Assembly: GCF_963678635.1 (NCBI RefSeq)
Contig: NC_087066.1
Coordinates: 25,375,736 to 25,439,735 of the forward strand
Direction: 5' to 3'
Source of the DNA: Symsagittifera roscoffensis
Lineage: Eukaryota; Xenacoelomorpha; Acoela; Convolutidae
Length of the DNA stretch: 64,000 nt
Shown: piece after piece, positions 57,333 to 64,000 of the stretch
Layout of the letters: every line of letters begins with the position of its first letter
Position numbering within the stretch: the stretch's first letter is position 1
Notes under the pieces: model-generated
What the model was told of the DNA's origin: nothing
The model's database searches: none
What the model saw: only the letters and a program-made list of their open reading frames with translations
Program-made: the position numbers and the translations under genes

Positions 57333-58035
57333 GGACTATGGTCGGAACATTTTGTGCTACTTGCACAGTAACCGGCTGTCATTGTTAATCATTATGTTTA
57401 CAGTAATTTATTATAGTTACAGTAATTTTTGTGGTTACAGTAATTTTTTTTCCGACCATTGAAAATGGGGAGGCACTTTGTATACAGGTGTGTTTTATCT
57501 TTTAAATTTTTTTTCACGCAAAATTAGGTACCACAAATAATCATCGGATTGGGTTGAGTGGTATATCATATTAAAGCCCTTTCAGTCGTGATTCGAGCGA
57601 ATTTTTAAAATTTGCAAAAACAAATACCCAGTGTCCAGAAAAACCGGTTTGACGTTTTTGCTTTTTCGTCTATTTTCGAGCGAGTAAAGCGATCGAGTAA
57701 CGTTCGTTATTTATAAAAATTACCCGCTTAGGCTAAAATTGACTATTTTACTGAAAGAAAACATTGTTTTGGTGGATGCCTTTTATAGCGCTTTTCTGGC
57801 AAAAAATCTCTCTAAAATAATTGAATTTTTTTGAAAACAATGGTAGTCTTTTATGCCTAATTCACTCAATTTCTAACGCGTTTGTATGGCTCTATCATCA
57901 CACGGTGTACAAGAAAAGACACTATCTTGAGAAAAAATCTGAGAATGTGGTCGGAACATTCTGTGCTACTTGCACAGCAACCGGCTATCCTGGTTATATT
58001 TATTTGGTTACAGTAGTATTAGTGGCGAATACTGA
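57333..58035 (+). repeat. Two copies of a GGTCGGAACATT repeat
   Basis: ATGGTCGGAACATTTTGTGC with CTACTTGCACAGTAACCGGC (from about 57336) returns as TGTGGTCGGAACATTCTGTG with CTTGCACAGCAACCGGCTAT (from about 57946), some 610 bp later. A GTTACAGTAATT triplication follows the first copy, and TTTTCCGACCATTG at about 57448 is its inverted partner. These lie in the last intron of gene B. The 123-codon frame at 57821-58192 covers the second copy and is not supported. Confidence 0.6.
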
Positions 58036-58303
58036 TACATGCGCAAGATACCTCTCGTACCGATTTAAGCTCAGCGCAGCAAGCGCTCGATACTCGCCAA
58101 TGACTTGCTACGATTTGTCATCCAACCGCTCAAGACCTTTTGATTTGCTGGGGCTCAAAAAATTAGAATTTTTCTGTGTATTTAAGCTCTAGAGTGTTAT
58201 CTTGAGACCAAAGAACTTCTTTCTACTTGCCCTTTATATGTGACATACGGGTAATTTTCTAGGTAAAGTATTGTATAGCTATCTTTGCTTTAAGATTCTG
58301 CAG

Positions 58304-58791
58304 TCCAGCCGAACACAACCCCAGCTATGGGTTACTCTGAAGAGCAGTCTCGAAGTTTATTCAGTTGTCACCTCTGCAGCTACAAGGCCACCCGAATTGA
58401 ACTAGTGCGATCCCACCTTCGCAACTATCACAGCAGTTTGCGACCATTCAAGTGTATTCTGTGCTCTCACTCGTGCAAAACACGCTGCAATTTAATCAGT
58501 CATTATCGTGGGCTTCACCGCATGGACATAGAAGAAGCTAGAAGGTATGCTAAAAGTAGCCATGTCATGAAATATGGTCCAAACGTCTCCGCCCATTTTG
58601 CCGGCCCAGCTATTTCTATGAATCGAGCGTACGACAGTAATATTTCGTCAGCTTCAAACCCACTCGCTAGTGAAGCGGCGGCGATGAGTGCTCAAGCAAT
58701 GACAGCGGCAATTGAGAGCTCGGAGCAAGTCGTGTCGGCTCTACTAGCCGAAGACGACACTGGCGAGAGTAATTCGAGCCAAGGAAGTTGA
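58304..58791 (+). CDS. Zinc-finger gene B, last exon with paired C2H2
   Basis: The acceptor TTAAGATTCTGCAG opens the exon at 58304 with two bases before a codon boundary, the same phase as gene A exon 2. Finger 1 is CHLCSYKATRIELVRSHLRN with the closing His four residues later. Finger 2 is CILCSHSCKTRCNLISHYRG with its His. Both are C-x2-C-x12-H-x4-H, linked by SSLRPFK. All ligands are kept, and the exon is open to its stop TGA 58789-58791, ending in an acidic EDDTGES stretch. The KTRCNL/KQRCNL core of finger 2 is nearly the same in A. This intact exon argues that gene B is still functional. Confidence 0.85.
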
Positions 58792-59427
58792 TTTATTTTT
58801 ATTCTCTCAGACATGAATTGTATTCTTTTTGCAGATGTTTCAAAGTTGTTATTAGTTAAGTGTCTGATTTATATCTTTGTATTTATATCTTTCATATTTG
58901 CGAAATTTATTTGACGTTTAAAGGATTTTTTTTTCAACTCATTGAAGTAATTTACTTCATTGGTACTTGCTTATCTTCTGAAAAGCGAATATAGCTTAAG
59001 GCTACTGGTTGCTGCATGAGACAGAACACAAACTTCTAAAACCGATGCAAGATGAACACACATAACATAAATGCAGGTTTTTGTGATCTGAAAAACTAAA
59101 ACATTGCTCAGAAAAGCTCAAATTTAGTATAATTTACGAACATATTGGCACTGTTTATGGGCAAGTTCTTTATCTCCAAGAGCATAAAAACGGGAGACGA
59201 AAACTAAAAATTGAGTTACAGTAAGAACTTTTATCAAGACCTTTTAATCAGATTTTCATCCAACGGTGTTTTGAGGTTGCCAATAGTCCAATTAGCGCGA
59301 TAAGATCAAATGTCTTAAAATAATTCTATCACTGAGACAGAAGTAAAAGGAAAACACAAAACATCCACTCATGTATCAAATATGAGGAAGCTTGCAACAT
59401 TTAGACTCCATGCGTTTTCAGACTGCG
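58792..59427. other. Spacer between gene B and IST1
   Basis: AT-rich, about 640 bp, no feature recognised. It should contain the end of gene B and the promoter of IST1. Confidence 0.4.
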
Positions 59428-59665
59428 ATGTCTCAATTTAAGAAAACATTTGATGGAACCAAACTGAAGACAAACCTGAAGCTGGCGATAAATCGACTCA
59501 AGCTTTTGGAGAAAAAGAAAAGTCAGTTCAGATTTGTTTTTGATGAAGCTTCTTTTGTCGACACAACCTCAGATTAATTTTTTTTTAGCGGAGCAAAATC
59601 TGAAGGCAAGAAAAGAGATTTCAGAGTATTTAGTTGCGTGTAAAAATGACAGAGCTCGTGTGAGG
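59428..59665 (+). CDS. IST1: IST1 homologue, exons 1 and 2
   Basis: IST1 is an ESCRT-III-related protein that binds CHMP1 and VPS4 in membrane remodelling and abscission. Exon 1 runs from ATG 59428 (an in-frame ATG also lies at 59410) to 59521, before donor GTCAGT. Exon 2 is 59589-59665, acceptor TTTTTTTTTAG, donor AGG|GTAAGT. The spliced protein reads KTNLKLAINRLKLLEKKKT then EQNLKARKEISEYLVACKND and RARVR. This is the first helix of the IST1 domain (family: L-R-L-x-I-N-R-L-K-L-L-E-K-K-K-T). The phase-1 junction restores the KKKT of the family, which fixes both splice sites. The 67-bp intron is the shortest in the window. The 61- and 70-codon frames read through this intron. Confidence 0.92.
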
Positions 59666-60032
59666 GTAAGTCATTATTTATTTAAGTCATTATTTATTTA
59701 TAGATTTAGTTATAGATTTGACTATAAAAAAGGTATTTCCCTATAATTTGAGCATGCGATCACCAAATCAGCTTAATTGAGCTTCACAGTCTTCAGGCGT
59801 GTGGTTGTGACCTTTTTCATCTCTCCTCGAACGCACAAGTGTTTTTTAAATGGGCTATCGAGTGCTTTACAGGGCTATGAATGAGGACCAAGTGCGTTTG
59901 GAATAGCTTAATTATTCAGCACGCCTCATTTTATACAATAAAGTTATTTCCATAATATTTTGCAGGTCGGGAAAGAAAAAAGTTGTCTGCATGTTAATAA
60001 CAACAAATACGGGTGATTATTTGGCTCATGAG

Positions 60033-60375
60033 CAGGGGAGGATCCAGGATTTTCTCGAGGGGTGGAGTGGATTTCCAAAAAATGTTCTAGACATTTTTTT
60101 TGGGCCAAACATGTTGATTTTCTGAGCTCTCTGAAGAGCTTCTGAGCTCTCTGAATTTTTGAAGCGCCTACGTTGCCCAATTTTTTGTATCACAGGCATT
60201 TTTTGAAAAAAAAAACAGGCAAAAAATTTTTTTAGAAAGATTTTACCAAAATATTGCCTTTTTTCAGCCCCACGCCTTAGTTAGTATATATTGGCGCCTT
60301 CAGAAATATTTTAGGTCAGTCAGCCGAAAATGAAGATCTCAAAGTAGTAAAGAGGTGGGACCCTTTCGTTCGGCA
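60033..60375 (+). mobile_element. hAT-like MITE, worn copy
   Basis: Begins CAGGGGAGGATCCAGGATTT and shares TTTTCTCGAGGGG, GATTTTCTGAGCTCTCTGAA and TTAGTATATATTGGCGCC with the 41380 copy. The right terminal repeat is not recognisable, so the end is approximate. It lies in IST1 intron 2. Confidence 0.65.
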
Positions 60376-61389
60376 GGGGTCAAATCTCTTTAAACATTTG
60401 ATTGCCAATAAATTAATACAGTTTATGCATTTTCAATTCATCAAATGAACCGAAGAAAGCTTACGTTTATCGGCGTGGTTCCCGTATCCCGTTGATTTGC
60501 AGGTTCAGTTTTCTTCGACGTTCTTTATTGCACCTGTGCTTGAGAAAATAAAGCCAGCCCGAGAGTTCTATTTCAAACGAGGCCTGTTTTTTTGCAAAAT
60601 GAAAATTTTGGGCTAGTTTTGATTGTTGTCCGTCTGCTTTGTCGGCTTAGTTCCGCAGAGAGGATTTTTTGAAACTTCTTTCTTGCATTCTGAAAGCTAC
60701 TTGTGAAAATCTATTTTTACGGACTAAATTTTTTTCAAGTTTTGACCGTTTTGTCCCAAAAGAGAAACTGCATTGTGCGAACTTGAGAAAACTTATTGCT
60801 TTTGTTTGAGACTGAATAAAGTATTGAGGAAAAGAAAATATTGACTGCTGAACATTAGTTTTTGTTCTGAAAATCAATAAAACGCCTCCCGATGGAAAGT
60901 TTTAATAAGACCTGAAACAATGTAGCTATTCTTTTCAATAGAGCAGTGTTGAAGAGAATAATGTTAGAATAATGAATCAATCAACTGACAGTGAAAAGTT
61001 AGCTTTACTGTTAAATTCGTGAGATAATATTTTCCCAAAATGATGTTTTGCCACTTGTTAGATACCTATCTACTTCATTATCCTGTTGAAATCTTTTTTC
61101 AAAGGGATATGATTTCATTTGTTGACTCAAAGCGTATTCTTGTCAGAAATAAAGCACGCCCTAAGTTCATAAATCTGCAATCGCGCTCTAGGTAAGGTAT
61201 CTACTAAACAGTCAGTTTATGCTCCCTTTCAACTCTGATATATATTCGCGCCTTAAGAAATTATTGAGGTTGGTGAACCTTAAGAAAGTTTGGCAACCAC
61301 CCTCAGCACGCTACAATCTCATTACTCGACCCATTCTTTTATATGGTGGATTGTTAGGTACTTTCTCACGAATCAAATCCGGTTCTTTG

Positions 61390-61845
61390 ATTTATTAAGA
61401 GTCGATGCTCATAGTTCGGACGCTTATATAAATGCTGATGATTTCTTTTTTTTTTGCAGGAAAGTCTTACTTTTTCGCGGTTTGACTTATGATTTTTTTT
61501 TAAGTTCAGTTCATTTCTTTTGTTAAAACAAGGCAAACTCCACTATCGAACAGCAAAAGTGTAAAGATCACGAAAAACATGATCGACTTCTAGTTTCTAC
61601 TTCTAATTTTCGAAAGTTCAGTTTTCAGGCTTACCAGCGGAATAAAAAGTTTACCTATTGATCTAGTTTTCTCAAATTGTGTTAATTTAAAAGAGTGTCA
61701 ATCATAGGCTGTTATAGAATTTCAAAAGGCTATAAGGGCATCTTTAATATTCGAAAGTTCAGATTTTTTCAAAAAAGTCATTGTTTTTTTCTGTTGACGT
61801 GCGTTGATTGGCTTTTCCATCTGCCTGTTGGTTATGTTTTTGTAG
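61390..61845 (+). repeat. L module forming the end of IST1 intron 2
   Basis: Starts near AAGAGTCGATGCTCATAGTT and runs through TTTTTCGCGGTTTGACTTAT, CCACTATCGAACAGCAAAAG and AAGAGTGTCAATCATAGGCT to CATCTGCCTGTTGGTTATG. That last landmark is the usual module end (elsewhere CAACTGTCTGTTGGCTATG). It is followed by only TTTTTGTAG before the exon, so the acceptor and its pyrimidine tract lie at or within the end of the repeat. Confidence 0.7.
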
Positions 61846-61955
61846 GTGGAACAGATAATCCGAGAGGACTACTTGGTGGAGGCGCTGGAGATGGTGGAGA
61901 TGAACTGTGATCTACTTCTGGGAAGAATCGGAATCATGGAAACATGCTCCAACGA
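61846..61955 (+). CDS. IST1: IST1 homologue, exon 3
   Basis: Acceptor GTTTTTGTAG, phase 0, continuing exactly from exon 2. Encodes VEQIIREDYLVEALEMVEMN then CDLLLGRIGIMETCSN, closely matching the family's VEHIIREDYLVEAMEILELY-CDLLLARFGLI. The 3' limit is uncertain. A possible donor AACGA|GTCAGT at 61956 resembles the exon 1 donor and lies where family similarity fades. The frame itself stays open to 62055, but the added residues (SLEGGRKGTIIITLARAGV) do not look like IST1. Later exons (rest of the helical domain, MIT-interacting tail) were not found before the window ends. Confidence 0.88.
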
Positions 61956-62449
61956 GTCAGTGCATGTTCAATCTCTTCTCACAGACAGGCCCAGTTTAGA
62001 GGGAGGGAGGAAGGGAACCATAATTATTACACTTGCCAGAGCAGGTGTCTTGTAATCGAGGGGCTATTCTCATGCGCGAAGGACCAAATGGTCGAAAAAA
62101 CTCGTGAGCGAAGGATCGAAAACAAAATTAGCCGAAAGTCAATTTTTAAAAAGAAGCAATTGTTATTCATTTAAAATGAATTAAATGAAGCAATATTTTG
62201 CTTCTTTCATAACGAAACCCTTGAAATATAAAAAATTTTCCAATTCGGCGGCGGTCAGTGATTATTTGAAAATGTTGCATATTTCTGCCGTTTTTATATT
62301 CGGGCAATACTAATATTCGGTCTCTGGAAGTCCTACCTTTAATTTTCGCGCATTCGGTCCTTCGCGTATGAGGGATTCCACCTTGTAACAAGACTTTTTT
62401 CCATAAACATCTCTTACAAATCTAAGTTGCTTTGCTAAGTTGCTTTATT

Positions 62450-62615
62450 ATTACACATGCAATGCTTGTGTTATAGTACGATTTCACTTTTTTCCAAGTA
62501 CAAGTATTGTTGCGACAAAATGTGTTCATTTTCAAAGTGTTCATTTTGATCAATCACCAGCTATTAAACTAAGCCAATGCTAAAGATATTAACAGAGACT
62601 ATTATATTGCAAATT
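62450..62615 (+). repeat. SINE-like repeat, 5' part only
   Basis: Matches the leading part of the 34420 and 54820 repeats (AATGCTTGTGTTATAG, TATTGTTGCGACAAAATGTG, CAGAGACTATTATATTGCAA) but stops before the tRNA-like unit, where the 602-bp duplication begins. Confidence 0.6.
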
Positions 62616-62630
62616 CCTGTTTGATAAAAA

Positions 62631-63833
62631 CAGGTATTATGAAAATGAATGGGATCGGGTTTTTTTATTATTTTTTTGAGACGCTTTGGAAAATTTTGTT
62701 TTTCTCAAAAACTACTCTGCCAAAAAATCAGGAACCTCAGAAAAGTCAAATTTACTTCTCGAAAATTACCCTCCCAAAATCTAAGGTTTTGGTTTCAATG
62801 AGTAAAATTGGTCGTCGGAAGCTCCGCTGCATAAATAATCATGCCTGAATTTTTTTACACGAAAAATCAGGATGCTCTGAAAAGTCAAATTTTCGATTTT
62901 TTGACCGTTTTTTCAAACTTTTTTGACTTTTCTCGAAAACTATCCTCACAAATTTGAGATTTTGGTTTCAAAAGGTAAAACGGGTTGTCAGAAGCTCCCC
63001 TGCATCAGCGGTTACGCCCAAGTTTTTCTACATGAAATGTTATGACCCTGGGAAAAGTCGAATTTTAGAATGATTTGTGAAATTTTTCTTTTCTCAAAAG
63101 CTACCCTCCCGAAACGAATCTGAGATATTGGTTTCAGTTTGAACAATTAAAGAATTGATTGTGGGAAGCTCAACTTCATAAGTAGATACGCCCAATTTTT
63201 CTTACAGAAATACTTATGACCCTCGGAATAGTCAGGTATTATGAAAATGAATGGGATCGGGTTTTTTTATTATTTTTTTGAGACGCTTTGGAAAATTTTG
63301 TTTTTCTCAAAAACTACTCTGCCAAAAAATCAGGAACCTCAGAAAAGTCAAATTTACTTCTCGAAAATTACCCTCCCAAAATCTAAGGTTTTGGTTTCAA
63401 TGAGTAAAATTGGTCGTCGGAAGCTCCGCTGCATAAATAATCATGCCTGAATTTTTTACACGAAAAATCAGGATGCTCTGAAAAGTCAAATTTTCGATTT
63501 TTTGACCGTTTTTTCAAACGTTTTTGACTTTTCTCGAAAACTATCCTCACAAATTTGAGATTTTGGTTTCAAAGGGTAAAACGGGTTGTTAGAAGCTCCC
63601 CTGCATCAGCGGTTACGCCCAAGTTTTTCTACATGAAATGTTATGACCCTGGGAAACGTCGAATTTTAGAATGATTTGTGAAATTTTTTCTTTTCTCAAA
63701 AGCTACCCTCCCGAAACGAATTTGAGATATTGGTTTCAGTTTGAACAATTAAAGAATGGATTGTGGGAAGCTCAACTTCATACGTAGATACGCCCGATTT
63801 TTCTTACAGAAATACTTATGACCCTCGGAATAG
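62631..63833 (+). repeat. 602-bp tandem duplication of monomer array
   Basis: Two units, 62631-63232 and 63233-63833, nearly identical. Both start CAGGTATTATGAAAATGAAT, so the two 69-75-codon frames here are translations of the same repeat. Each unit contains three diverged monomers of the kind seen at 27.7 and 36.3 kb (CTCGAAAACTATCCTCACAA, TTACGCCCAAGTTTTTCTAC, GACCCTGGGAAAAGTCG). Confidence 0.88.
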
Positions 63834-64000
63834 TCAAATTTTTATTTGCAGCTTTTCGAAAGTCAAAAATTAGTTCTTAGCAGTTTTTCTACTAATTGTC
63901 ATGAAACTTACCATCTCAAACCTGAAATTTTAGGTTCAATGAAGAAAGGAAGGGTTGAGAGAAGGTCGTCTGTGTCAGCGCGCAGGTTCAATTTTTCTAA
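63834..64000 (+). repeat. Monomer array continues past window end
   Basis: At least one more, more diverged monomer (CATGAAACTTACCATCTCAA, AATTTTAGGTTCAATGAAGA) follows the duplication and is cut by the window edge. Confidence 0.55.

Noticed and set aside
61956-62055. IST1 exon 3 reading on to the stop at 62055
   Set aside because: Family similarity ends near 61955 and a GTCAGT donor lies there; the added residues do not fit the IST1 domain. Left open because no transcript is available.

Overview
This is a eukaryotic, almost certainly invertebrate metazoan, genomic window. Coding exons are short and have GT/AG borders. The recognisable proteins are animal types: SIRT4-like, UPF0669/C6orf120-like, IST1 and C2H2 zinc-finger proteins. 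The rest is AT-rich, repeat-dense DNA holding BEL/Pao and Jockey-type retroelement remains and hAT-like MITEs. A 200-N gap at 56911-57110 shows a draft scaffold. The phylum cannot be fixed from the sequence. All recognised host genes lie on the + strand.

Layout. 1-2.87 kb: T-rich composite repeats and a GT microsatellite. 2.87-11.3 kb: two related copies of a dead Jockey-type LINE on the - strand, both broken at the same place by the same foreign repeat. 11.3-22.35 kb: a decayed BEL/Pao retroelement on the + strand, with gag, protease, RT, RNase H and integrase still in order; its 5' part is duplicated in tandem with a shift of about 4.09 kb. 22.998-23.164 kb: one intact SIRT4-like exon. 23.4-42 kb: a long repeat field with hAT-like MITEs (two with perfect 8-bp target duplications), a 383-bp tandem duplication, microsatellites, tRNA-like SINE units, and many copies of a modular non-coding repeat.

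43.1-46.86 kb: zinc-finger gene A, two exons, inferred 784 aa. 49.8-50.6 kb: a LINE fragment. 52.99-53.83 kb: a complete two-exon C6orf120 homologue. 54.4-58.8 kb: zinc-finger gene B, a paralogue of A with the same conserved N-terminal segment and the same paired zinc fingers, but with frame breaks and the assembly gap in its middle. 59.4-62 kb: the first three coding exons of IST1, continuing past what can be followed. 62.6-64 kb: a 602-bp tandem duplication of satellite-like monomers.

The three most interesting signals are these. First, A and B form a diverged zinc-finger family that I cannot name; gene A carries five RKxS motifs and a Ser-Glu repeat. Second, the modular non-coding repeat was found in one orientation only (same strand as the genes) while the MITEs lie both ways, and it carries a short hairpin with compensatory changes. 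Third, one copy of this repeat ends directly at the splice acceptor of IST1 exon 3.
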